Shown here: positions 44,801 through 54,651 of the stretch, piece by piece
How the letters are laid out: every line of letters begins with the position of its first letter
Numbering within the stretch: position 1 is the first letter of the stretch
Origin: Stomorhina lunata
Taxonomy: Eukaryota; Arthropoda; Insecta; Diptera; Rhiniidae
NCBI GenBank assembly: GCA_933228675.1
Contig: OW121742.1
Span: forward strand, 110,599,601-110,663,600
Direction of reading: 5' to 3'
Length of the DNA: 64,000 bases
Made by a program: the position numbers and the translations under genes
Notes under the pieces: generated by a model
What the model saw: the letters and a program-made list of their open reading frames with translations, nothing else
The model's database searches: none
What the model was told of the DNA's origin: nothing

Positions 44801-47800
44801 TATTGCCACATCATCTGCGTATGCGACAATCATTACTCCAATTTTCTTTAGGAATACCGGATTATCATTCAGAGCAAGACCCTAACAAATACATTTAAGT
44901 GTATGAAATTTTGGCATATTTAAGTGTAAGAAATTTTGGCTGAGTCATCCCAAATTACTGAGTCATCTTGATTTGCTAAATCATCTCAAACTGCTTAATC
45001 ATCTCAAACTGTTGAAACATTTCGAACTGCTGCGTCATCTCGAACTACTGAGTCATTTTGGTTACATAATTTTTGTGATCCGGAACTTATAGTGAATTCG
45101 GGAAGACAGAATCGAGAGACTTAATATCATAGAATATACATATTTTTCTTCACTGTTGTGTGGGAGTAGAATAGCCTTTACGCAATATTCTTCTGTAGCT
45201 CTTTGAACAAGATCTTCACAGCTTCTGGTCCAGTAATTCTTCAACTAACCTGACACAGTCCTCAAAAGGGATTTCTGTTTTGTTTAGATTTTCCTTAAGA
45301 TCTCTTTCGACCGTCGGAAGGGAAAACTGAAAGATGTTTTTGTATTGCCTCATCATTTGCGTATGCGACAATTATTACTCCAATCTTCTTTAGGAATACC
45401 GGATTATCATTCAGAGCGAATTTTGGCATATTTAAGAGTAAGAAATTTTGGCTGAGTTATCCGAAAAATTTGTAACCGCCGTGGTATAGCAGGTTAGTCA
45501 TCCGCCTAGTATACCAGAGGTCCCAAGTTCGATCCCCGGCGAGACCCACTTTAAAAAAAAAACATAAATTTTCTAAAAAAAAGTTTCGGTTCACCTCATA
45601 ACTCAGCTAGCCACTGGTTATTGAGTACTAGGCTATATAAAACTTCTCTAACTAATGCATTTGTCGTTCGGAGCCGGAGTTAAAACGTAGGTCCCTTTCA
45701 ATGAGTCTAAAAATAGAATCGGATGCAGCTCATTGTTTGAGAGAAGTCGGCAACTTTCTTGCCAACGATGTTGCAATGATCCGGAACCCAGCGCAATCTA
45801 ATCCTATATATCCTTGAGGACAGCCTGACTGTCGATATAAATCGTCACCTAACTGCTTTCAGTTATGGTACTGGGGATAAGCTCTGCGGCCCTTCAAATG
45901 GCAAATATCTCTGCCTGGAAGACACTAAATTCGTCATCAAGTCTGTAAGATTCCTTGTTTTGTTCCATCAGAAACACACCAGTACCGCAATCCATTTTAG
46001 AGCAATCTGTAACGATCGAATTCCTTTGAAAAAGCGATATACGATCCTCCCATACGGTTCTATCAGGGATTACATACTCTGGAGCCGTGTTAAACGGAAG
46101 CTCCTTGACTAAATATTCAGACTGTGACAAGCCTGTTTCCAAGCCTAAGGAGCCTTTTAAGTTCAGTATTCTGGTGTGTCCCGCCCGTGTATATCTAAGT
46201 ATATTCGACTAGACTAGAGTTCTAGTTGTCATACTGTTAATGAAGAGGTCAAGAGGGTGCAATGACAACATGATGTCCAGGGCTGCTTGTGGAGTGCTTT
46301 TTTGAGCACCGGTTGTACCAATACTTGCACAACGTTGTACCATGTTAAAGGAGACCAAGAATGAAGCTTTATCAACAGCTTCCCACTAAACTGCACATTC
46401 GTATGTCAGAGCAGGCCTTGATTTGGTTGGTGGGTTTCTCTTCCAAAATAACTTAATGTCCAGATTACCCCTAAAAATTTTGCCTCCGACTACAGTCACA
46501 GCTCTAAACCATTCAGCATTGGTAATTTTACCTTCTGGTGAAGAGGACTAACTCTGTTTTGCCAGGTTTTACCCCCAGTCCTTTATTCCTGGTTCTCCCA
46601 ACAGACGGTTAGGACGTCGCACAGTGCTATCATCCCATACAACCAATGGACAAAAATCGAAACAGTTGTCTTAGATCAATGAAATTTGATATGTGACTTA
46701 ATATTGATTCAACATGATCATATTCAAAATTTTTACAGAATTGTTAGAAGGACACGCCTATCGCCCACATATTTCTTAGTATTGAAAAATAAATGGAGTT
46801 CACAAAACTATAAATATCTCTTATATGAGTTACTTTAGACAAATAAAATTTGGTTTATGATTTAATAAAAACTTGATTGAATTGTTTGCAAAATTTCAAT
46901 AAAATTGGTCTAAGGATACACCTAGGATGCACAAGTCCTTAAATGTAGAAGAATAAACAAATTTCACAAAATTAAAAATATATCTGAAAGCAGTTGTCGT
47001 ATATAAATGAAATTTGGTGTGTAACTTGATGCCGAATAGATATAGGTGTGTGCATCTCAACAAAATTGGTGTAAGGACACGCCTACTACCTATATATACA
47101 TCAATATTGAAGAATCGACAAAAATCACAAAACAAGTCTTAGAGTAGTTGTCGTAATTGAGAGGGACCCGCCTATCACTTATATATTTTCCTAAATGTGT
47201 CAAATTTAACGTCAAAATTGTATTTTACAAAACATTACTAACTTAATACTGAATTTAAAAACTAAATTTTTTGTATCAAAAAAATTATAAACCTTTGAAA
47301 TCGTCGAAAAAATGAATTTTTGACGACGTTTTTTGTGAAGAAACCAAAAACTGTTTTTGAACAACTACTTTTTTCATAATTTTGCTCAACTTTGGCGCCA
47401 CCTGGCGGTAACGAAAAATTATAAAATGAAAAAATTTATGTTTGATTTGTGTTAATTGTATTGTTGTCTACAAAAAATAAAATTTGCAGCAATAATTTTT
47501 TTTATTTTTGTCCACTGATGGTAGCACTGTGCGTCGGGCTATTAGCCCACTCCTGCAAAAAATATTACTATGAAAAAGCTGAAGTTAGAATAAAAACGGC
47601 TTCCCCTAATATTAGAAGAGGACGTTCAAAACTTTGATGAGAAGGCGAAGTATAGAAAATTCTTTCAAAGCTTGTCCTACGGAATTGGAGAATATGCGCT
47701 GAAGATCGATGTGCATGGAATTCTAAAATATGCTCGACCTTTGACCTTAGCAGGTAGTAAATATAGGTCATTTAAGTAAGTATATGTCAGAAAAATTCTT

Positions 47801-50039
47801 ATTCTCAATATAAATCCCTGGACCTCAGATTCGCAACGATGCGAATCTGAGGTCCAGATTCGGCTATTAGCTATTAGCCCACTCCTGCAAAAAATATTAC
47901 TATGAAAAAGCTGAAGTTAGAATAAAAACGGCTTCCCCTAATATTAGAAGAGGACGTTCAAAACTTTGATGAGAAGGCGAAGTATAGAAAATTCTTTCAA
48001 AGCTTGTCCTACGGAATTGGAGAATATGCGCTGAAGATCGATGTGCATGGAATTCTAAAATATGCTCGACCTTTGACCTTAGCAGGTAGTAAATATAGGT
48101 CATTTAAGTAAGTATATGTCAGAAAAATTCTTATTCTCAATATAAATCCCTGGACCTCAGATTCGCAACGATGCGAATCTGAGGTCCAGATTCGGCTATT
48201 AGCTATTAGCCCACTCCTGCAAAAAATATTACTATGAAAAAGCTGAAGTTAGAATAAAAACGGCTTCCCCTAATATTAGAAGAGGACGTTCGAAACTTTG
48301 ATGAGAAGGCGAAGTATAGAAAATTCTTTCAAAGCTTGTCCTACGGAATTGGAGAATATGCGCTGAAGATCGATGTACATGGAATTCTAAAATATGCTCG
48401 ACCTTTGACCTTAGCAGATATCGGGTGTTTTTTATTGAGGTATAGAACTTTAAGTTGGCATCACTTTTTTAACTGGCGGCCATTTTGTCAGCTGTCAAGT
48501 GATTAATATTTAGTTTGGTTTGCCATTTCATCATGAACAGGTTGACAAAAGAACAACGCTTGCAAATCGTGCAAATTTATTTCGAAAATAATGGTTCAGT
48601 TCGCGAAGTTTACCGCAAGCTCCGTCCATTTTATGGTCGACATAATCGTCCATCAGATCAATTAATTCGGTTAACCATGGATCGTTTTTGCACTACGTTT
48701 ACTCTATGTGATAATACGCATCCGCAGCGACGTTGAACAGTGCGCACCGAAGAAACAATTGCCGCTGTAGAGCAAAGTGTTGAAGAGGACCCGAATGAAT
48801 CGATTCGCCACCGTGCACAGCAATTGGAGCTTTGTCCATCAACTTTATGGAAGATTTTGCGCAAAGATCTTGGCTTGCGACCTTACAAGATCCAGCTTGT
48901 GCAAGAATTAAAGCCGCGAGACCATGCAATGCGTCATGATTTTGGTGTATGGGCCGAAAATGAGATTGATCTCGATGCTGATTTTCATCGCAAAATTTTG
49001 TTCAGTGATGAGGCTCATTTTTGGTTGAATGGCTACGTCAACAAGCAAAATTGCCGCATTTGGAGTGAAGAGAATCCACATGAGACCCTTGAGACGCCAT
49101 TACATCCACAAAAACTGACTGTTTGGTGTGCTCTATGGGCTGGTGAAGTCATTGGGCCATACTTCTTCCGAAATAATGCTGGAGAGTCAGTTACCATAAA
49201 TGGAGACCGGTATAGAGCCATGATAACCGACTATTTTGTTCCCCAATTGGATGGCATGAATGTGGATGAGTTGTGGTTTCAACAAGACGGCGCTACATGC
49301 CACACAGCGCACGTCACAATTGATTTATTGAAGGAAACATTCGATGAGCGCATAATTTCGCGGAATGGACCTGTCAATTGGCCACCAAGATCGTGCGATT
49401 TTACACCACTGGATTATTTTCTTTGGGGATATGTGAAGTCGCTCGTCTACGCCAACAAACCAGAAACGTTAGGGGACTTGGAAGCCAACATTCGTGGCGT
49501 TATTGCCAACATACGGCCCCATATGCTCGAAAAAGTAGTTGAAAATTGGACCTGTAGAATTGGCTTTATTCGAGCCAGCCGCGGCGGCCACATGCCCGAA
49601 ATCATATTTAAACATTAATGGCATAAAATTATCCTTCCAATAAAGCCAAATTGATGGACATTAAAACGATTTTCTTGTGTTTTATTTCAATTCGAAGTTC
49701 TATAACTCTAAAAAAAACACCCATTAGTAAATATGGGTCATTTAATTAAGTATATGTCAAAAAAATTCTTATTCTCAATATAAATCCCTGGACCTCAGAT
49801 TCGCAACGATGAAAAATAAAACATATAATTAGAGCTTAGATAATTTTTTTTTTTTAAATACTGACCTATTACGCTTTTAGTACCCTTGACTCATCATTCC
49901 TAAAATAGTCTGCCTTAAAGAGACCCGCCCACTTAAGCTATTCTAACTCACCACGTTTTGAATCCACACCTTGTTGTTGCAATATGGCATTGCATAAATC
50001 CTGAGTTAACTCCTGAGGTGCTGCCAGCTGGGCCTGCAA

Positions 50040-50072
<33 letters not shown>

Positions 50073-50529
50073 TTGAGTTGAGGTTGAGGGCTGTAATTGA
50101 GCTTGTTGTAAACCTAAGGCAGTAGCAGCCGCTGCTGCTGAGGTGGAAGCTGTTATGGTATTTTGAGGATAAGCTATGGCGGCTTGTACTAAACGTTTAT
50201 CTTCGGTTTGTTGATTGTAGGCGGGTATAGCAGTATATTGTTGGGTTGTCTGTTGTTGTTGCTGTTGCTGGGCCTGCTGCTGCTGTTGCTGTGTAACACC
50301 AGCTGCTGCTAGAGCCACCATATGACCATTATATTTATCACCTTGAGAATCATCGTTGTTGGTACGAAATTTGGCAGGCAAAGCGGTAACAGCAGTGGCG
50401 GTAGCTAATTGTATGGCAGGTTGATTAAAATGGGTCATACTTATGGTAGAGGTACTGGGTTGTTGTTGTTGTTGCTGCTGCTGCTGCGGCTGTTGCTGAT
50501 AACGAGTGCCTGCTATTGTCACAGTATCC

Positions 50530-50567
<38 letters not shown>

Positions 50568-50708
50568 CTGCAGGGTGGTAGTTGAGGTTACTGTGGCCAC
50601 TGCCGAGGCCGATGTTACCGTAGACACCAAAGGTGTTGTGGTGGCAGTAAATTGGGCTATTCCCGGTATAGCACCGGGAAATGGATTGCCAAAGGGTGTA
50701 AAATTCAT
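41843..50708 (-). CDS. C2H2 zinc-finger transcription factor with polyglutamine tracts
   Basis: Three exons: 49952-50708 (donor GTGAGT), 42985-43133 (between ATATAG and GTAAGT) and 41843-42847 (acceptor CTTACAG). They total 1911 bases in one frame, 636 residues. The first intron is 6.8 kb and carries several repeats. Residues 1-252 start MNFTPFGNPFPGAIPG and have many Gln tracts. Exon 2 encodes a compact conserved-looking segment (LQNTSWQSLTPGTTVADYLS). A basic stretch (KRKKRKKRVKERKPKPRPGE, about 389-411) resembles a nuclear localisation signal. Four C2H2 fingers follow (about 422-528; CPEC, CDIC, CTVC, CQEC) with linkers HNPERPF and HSGEKRH, and then Gln-rich sequence to the end. It should act as a DNA-binding nuclear protein. 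It may be the orthologue of Drosophila l(3)neo38, but I recall that only loosely, so no symbol is given. Confidence 0.87.
43640..44130. repeat. Two-copy ~280-bp repeat in zinc-finger intron 1
   Basis: Segments at about 43675-43850 and 43925-44130 share GAAACCTGG(G/A)TTGCTT, GCTTAGGTCTTCAAAGAAAT and CTTCTGCCTAACCGGGT. No coding potential is seen. Confidence 0.55.
44300..44475. repeat. 18-bp repeat TGAGTCATCTCGAACTGC
   Basis: About nine diverged units of TGAGTCATCT(C/T)(G/A)AA(C/A)TGC. A second short run is at 44940-45060. Each run precedes one copy of the duplicated reverse-transcriptase fragment. Confidence 0.75.
44440..45450 (-). mobile_element. Tandemly duplicated reverse-transcriptase fragment
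   Basis: Two copies (about 44440-44880 and 45035-45420) share over 300 bp including TTCTGGTCCAGTAATTCTTC. On the minus strand copy 1 reads KKIGVMIVAYADDVAI, with the YADD catalytic box of a non-LTR reverse transcriptase; in copy 2 the box is altered to YAND. Both are fragments with stops. Each is preceded by the 18-bp TGAGTCATC repeat, so repeat and fragment were duplicated together. Confidence 0.6.
45478..45547 (+). other. tRNA-like sequence beside a LINE fossil (copy 2)
   Basis: Nearly the same 70-bp tRNA-like head as at 30693, with B box AAGTTCGATCCCC. It is followed by the same ACCTCATAACT, TAGCCACTGGTTATTGAGTA and AACTAATGCA landmarks and then by LINE sequence. It is therefore part of a repeated composite element. 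Confidence 0.5.
45548..46620 (-). mobile_element. Non-LTR retrotransposon fossil, same family as in Duba intron 5
   Basis: The minus strand contains [26 protein letters not shown] and the upstream region LIEPYGRIVYRFFKGI, parallel to the copy at 30.24-32.41 kb. Multiple stops are present. It lies within the first intron of the zinc-finger gene in the same orientation. Confidence 0.7.
46625..47200. repeat. ~160-bp diverged tandem repeat, about four copies
   Basis: Each unit contains AAATTTGGT(T/G)T(A/G)TGA or similar, TCAATAAAATTGGT(C/G)TAAGGA, (C/T)ACGCCTA and TATTGAAGAAT. The copies are strongly diverged and there is no gene. Confidence 0.55.
47535..48418. repeat. 332-bp tandem repeat with a perfect hairpin at each junction
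   Basis: Three copies begin near 47537, 47869 and 48201; a tail of the third resumes at 49725-49811 after the mariner insertion. The hairpin GGACCTCAGATTCGCA / TGCGAATCTGAGGTCC (16-bp arms, 4-base loop) is at 47820-47855 and 48152-48187, exactly 332 bp apart. Copies are almost identical. A 67-codon frame seen twice on the minus strand is part of the repeat and is not a gene. Confidence 0.88.
48421..49724 (+). mobile_element. DD41D mariner-like transposon, 1.3 kb
   Basis: A complete element flanked by TA on both sides (48419-48420 and 49725-49726). The terminal inverted repeats are about 28 bp: GGGTGTTTTTTATTGAGG on the left and GGGTGTTTTTTTTAGAG on the right, both continuing to TATAGAACTT. 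It interrupts the third copy of the 332-bp repeat, which resumes on the other side, so the insertion postdates that duplication. It sits in intron 1 of the zinc-finger gene, on the opposite strand. Confidence 0.9.
48533..49618 (+). pseudogene. Mariner transposase, DD41D, one in-frame stop
   Basis: A single frame of 361 codons starts MNRLTKEQRLQIVQIYFENN with a helix-turn-helix-like N-terminus. The only defect is TGA at 48734-48736 (codon 68), where a C-to-T change of CGA would explain it (inference). The catalytic triad is visible: FSDEAHF (Asp159), QQDGATCH (Asp252) and PLDYFLWG (Asp294). There are 41 residues between the last two Asp, which places it in the DD41D group of the IS630-Tc1-mariner superfamily. 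The rest of the frame is intact to the C-terminus, so the element is young or recently inactivated. A start downstream of the stop would lack the DNA-binding part. Confidence 0.88.
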
Positions 50709-50709
50709 T

Positions 50710-50925
50710 TTCTTGCCTTAAGAATTTTCGTCTTAAAATTATTAAAGTTTTTCTTTTTTATAGTTAAATTATTAGATATATAAGATCTAGAAAAATATTT
50801 TTTATATTTCTGTAAAAAAAAAGGAGAAAAGAAAGAAAATAAAAAGAAATTATTTAGTTAATTTTTTATATAAGAATATCATATCAAATAAACTCTAATA
50901 AATCTTCAAACAAAAACAAGTAAGA
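50710..50925. other. 5' flank of the zinc-finger gene
   Basis: AT-rich, containing the putative 5' UTR (AAGAAA directly before the ATG). No clear TATA or Inr was recognised. Further 5' non-coding exons could lie upstream. Confidence 0.4.
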
Positions 50926-50927
50926 AA

Positions 50928-52543
50928 GTGCTATAGTCGGTCAAGTCCGACCATACGGTAACCTTCACCACTAAGGGCAAAGGTGCTCTTTTTCCTGTAT
51001 AAAGACAAATATTTGCTAAATTTTGCCATCATACAAACATATTCTCAAAACTTATACATTTAAGCTGTTTCCGCCATTTGGACTTATATGAGAGCTAGGG
51101 TCAAATGTGGATCGATTATCTCGAAATTTGGCAAATTGATTACAGTGATTACAAAAAAGGGGATGCAATATACATATATAAGAATTATAGCCAAATGTTG
51201 ACCGATTGTAACAAAATTTCACATACTGGCTATAAAGCTTATTTTTGCAAAATTTAGTGGCAATATCTGTCACAGTTTCTAATTTAATAGCTTTTAACAG
51301 GTCCTTGCTAAATAGTTTTTGGTTTCCGGGAGTGTTTTTTATATGAAAGCTATAGTCAAATATGAACCGATTCCTATAAAATTTGTTATACTGACCAATA
51401 GTTGCATAAAACTTCTCTATTCTAAATTTAGTCGTCATAGCTATTACAATTGTACTCAGTTTATCAGCATTCATGTGTTTCCCGGGGCGGGGTTATATGG
51501 GAGCTCTAACTAAATGTGAACCGATTTCGTCCATTTTCAGTACACAACTTTTGTTACATATCAAAAATACTTTTGTAAAGTTTTGTCTCTCTTGCTTTTG
51601 TAGTTAAGGCGCTAACGCGCTTTTATCTAACGGACAGATGGACATAAACCCCCTTTTCTTTTTGTATTTTTGTGTTTCTGTAAGTTTTTTATATGGGAGC
51701 TATGGTCAAATGGTGACCGATTGTAACAAAATTTTGCACACTGGCTGGCATTCACATAAGACTTCCTTGTGCAAAATTTGGTGGCCAAAGCTATTACAGT
51801 TTATCATTTATTGGTATTTAAGTGAATTTCAGGTGGGAATTTAGGCTGTTTCCGTATGTTTTTTATATGGGAGCTATGGTCAAATGGTGACCGATTGTAA
51901 CAAAATTTTGCACACTGGCTGGCATTCACATAAGACTTCCTTTTGTAAAATTTTATCTAACGGACAGATGGACATAAACCCCCTTTTTTGTATTTTTGTG
52001 TTTCCCTAAGTTTTTTATATGGAAGCTATGGTCAAATGGTGACCGACTGTAGCAAAATTTTGCACACTGGCTGGCATTCACATAAGACTTCCTTGTGCTA
52101 AATTTGGTGGCCAAAGCTATTACAGTTTATCATTTATTGGTATTTAAGTGAATTTCAGGTGAGAATTTAGGCTGTTTCCGTATGTTTTTTATATGGGAGC
52201 TATGGTTAAATGTGAACCGATTTCGATGAAATTTTATATGCTGCCAAGTGCTTATGTAAAACTTCTAGATACCAAATTTTGTCATCATAACTATTATAAT
52301 TTGTCATTTATTGGCAAATAAGCGATTAGCCTAGAAGAGGTTATACGGGAGCTATGGTCAAATGTTAACCGACTTTGCCCAATTTCAATCCCAAAATTTT
52401 CTCATAGATGAAGAGTGTTTTTACTAAGTTTCAGTGAGCTAGCTCCTTTCGCTTAGGCGTTATCGTGATTTCAACAGACAGACGGACAGACAGACAGACA
52501 GACAGATAGACGGATAGACAGACAGACAGACAGACAGACAGGC

Positions 52544-52624
<81 letters not shown>

Positions 52625-52628
52625 GGCG

Positions 52629-52668
<40 letters not shown>

Positions 52669-52812
52669 GGCAGACAGACGGATATCGCTCATTTCATAAG
52701 GATTCAGAATATATATCGTTTTTGATTTCTGAGCCAATATTAAGGAAATTACAAACGGAAGGACAATCTCAATATACCCCCCATTCTTTTTGATGGTGGG
52801 TATAAAAAATGC
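50928..52812. repeat. Dispersed repeat with internal units and GACA microsatellite
   Basis: It starts near TATAGTCGGTCAAGTCCGAC and ends near GATGGTGGGTATAAAAAA. Inside are about eight variable units marked by TTTTTTATATGGGAGCTATG, GGTCAAATG(G)TGACCGATT and GGCATTCACATAAGACTTCC. The right part is a GACA microsatellite. From general knowledge, fly genomes contain many non-autonomous elements of this layout. It has no coding frame, and boundaries are approximate. Confidence 0.6.
52472..52682. repeat. (GACA)n microsatellite
   Basis: About 52 tetranucleotide copies of ACAG/GACA with occasional GGCA, GGAC and GATA variants. It gives an artefactual Cys/Leu/Ser-rich frame on the minus strand. Confidence 0.95.
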
Positions 52813-53633
52813 CTTAAAATTAAATCCCGGCATTTATAAACATAAACAGAGAGCGCCGGAATTTTCTACATATTATTTATATTATTATTATTATTGTTAT
52901 ACCTCCTTTCATACATACATATGTACATAAAGAACATCTTAAATTTTCTCCCAACTTTCCATAACTCAACTCCCTTAAGGCTGTTTTTATTGTGCCACCA
53001 TTCACTGCAATACAACCGACTCAAATTCAAATTTGTACCTACTCGTATTCGTACAAACACTTTAACTTTATGGTAAATAAAAAGTGAAATTCCGTTTGTA
53101 ATGAGAAATTGGCTACCAAAAACAGGACAAAATAACAACAAGAATAATAATACTAACATACACCAACAAACGCACACACACACATACACACTCAGCCGAC
53201 AATTTACTCGTACTATAATTTAAACAATAACTTTTACTCACAAACTTTTGTAATGTTGTTGTCGTAGTAGTAAAGAGAGGAAATGTGCTATCTAGAGAAC
53301 ATTGAGAAATTTTACTCTCAACTATAAAACTATGAGAGTTTCCTAGAGAGACTTAAGGTGAAATGTTGAATGTGTTGCCATATTTGTAATTGAAAAGGAT
53401 TTTAAAGGAAGGATTTTAGAATATATCAACAACATGTTCGAGCTTCTAGATCTTCTGTATTCCCTTCAGACCTGACGCAAAACTACCAGGTTAGGTCATC
53501 TTAAAGTGGCAGTCTGAAACAAACGCAGACTCTTTTAGACTATGAAGTCCATTGTGATACCGAGAGAGCTAATGGAATAACAAATCACTAGCTTCGTCTG
53601 TTGAACCATCCCCAGCGCTTTAAAAAGCTCTTA
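52813..53633. other. Intergenic DNA, no supported gene
   Basis: It contains an ATT run near 52880 and an ACACACAC stretch near 53165-53190. Nothing gene-like. Confidence 0.5.
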
Positions 53634-54651
53634 AGAACTGAACTAGAACTGAACTAGAACTGAACTAGAACTGAACTAGAACTGAACTAGAACTGAACTA
53701 GAACTGAACTAGAACTGAACTAGAACTGAACTAGAACTGAACTAGAACTGAACTAGAACTGAACTAGAACTGAACTAGAACTGAACTAGAACTGAACTAG
53801 AACTGAACTAGAACTGAACTAGAACTGAACTAGAACTGAACTAGAACTGAACTAGAACTGAACTAGAACTGAACTAGAACTGAACTAGAACTGAACTAGA
53901 ACTGAACTAGAACTGAACTAGAACTGAACTAGAACTGAACTAGAACTGAACTAGAACTGAACTAGAACTGAACTAGAACTGAACTAGAACTGAACTAGAA
54001 CTGAACTAGAACTGAACTAGAACTGAACTAGAACTGAACTAGAACTGAACTAGAACTGAACTAGAACTGAACTAGAACTGAACTAGAACTGAACTAGAAC
54101 TGAACTAGAACTGAACTAGAACTGAACTAGAACTGAACTAGAACTGAACTAGAACTGAACTAGAACTGAACTAGAACTGAACTAGAACTGAACTAGAACT
54201 GAACTAGAACTGAACTAGAACTGAACTAGAACTGAACTAGAACTGAACTAGAACTGAACTAGAACTGAACTAGAACTGAACTAGAACTGAACTAGAACTG
54301 AACTAGAACTGAACTAGAACTGAACTAGAACTGAACTAGAACTGAACTAGAACTGAACTAGAACTGAACTAGAACTGAACTAGAACTGAACTAGAACTGA
54401 ACTAGAACTGAACTAGAACTGAACTAGAACTGAACTAGAACTGAACTAGAACTGAACTAGAACTGAACTAGAACTGAACTAGAACTGAACTAGAACTGAA
54501 CTAGAACTGAACTAGAACTGAACTAGAACTGAACTAGAACTGAACTAGAACTGAACTAGAACTGAACTAGAACTGAACTAGAACTGAACTAGAACTGAAC
54601 TAGAACTGAACTAGAACTGAACTAGAACTGAACTAGAACTGAACTAGAACT
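53634..54651. repeat. Near-perfect 11-bp satellite AGAACTGAACT
   Basis: About 92 copies of an 11-bp unit over 1018 bp, with no variant noticed by eye. Since 11 is not a multiple of 3, all frames are read in turn, and each contains TAG or similar stops. Confidence 0.97.

Noticed and set aside
47568..48103. Two identical 67-codon minus-strand frames
   Set aside because: Both lie in the 332-bp tandem repeat and are identical because the repeat is; no signal or family match.
52471..52833. Cys/Leu/Ser-rich frame of 120 codons
   Set aside because: It is a reading of the GACA microsatellite.
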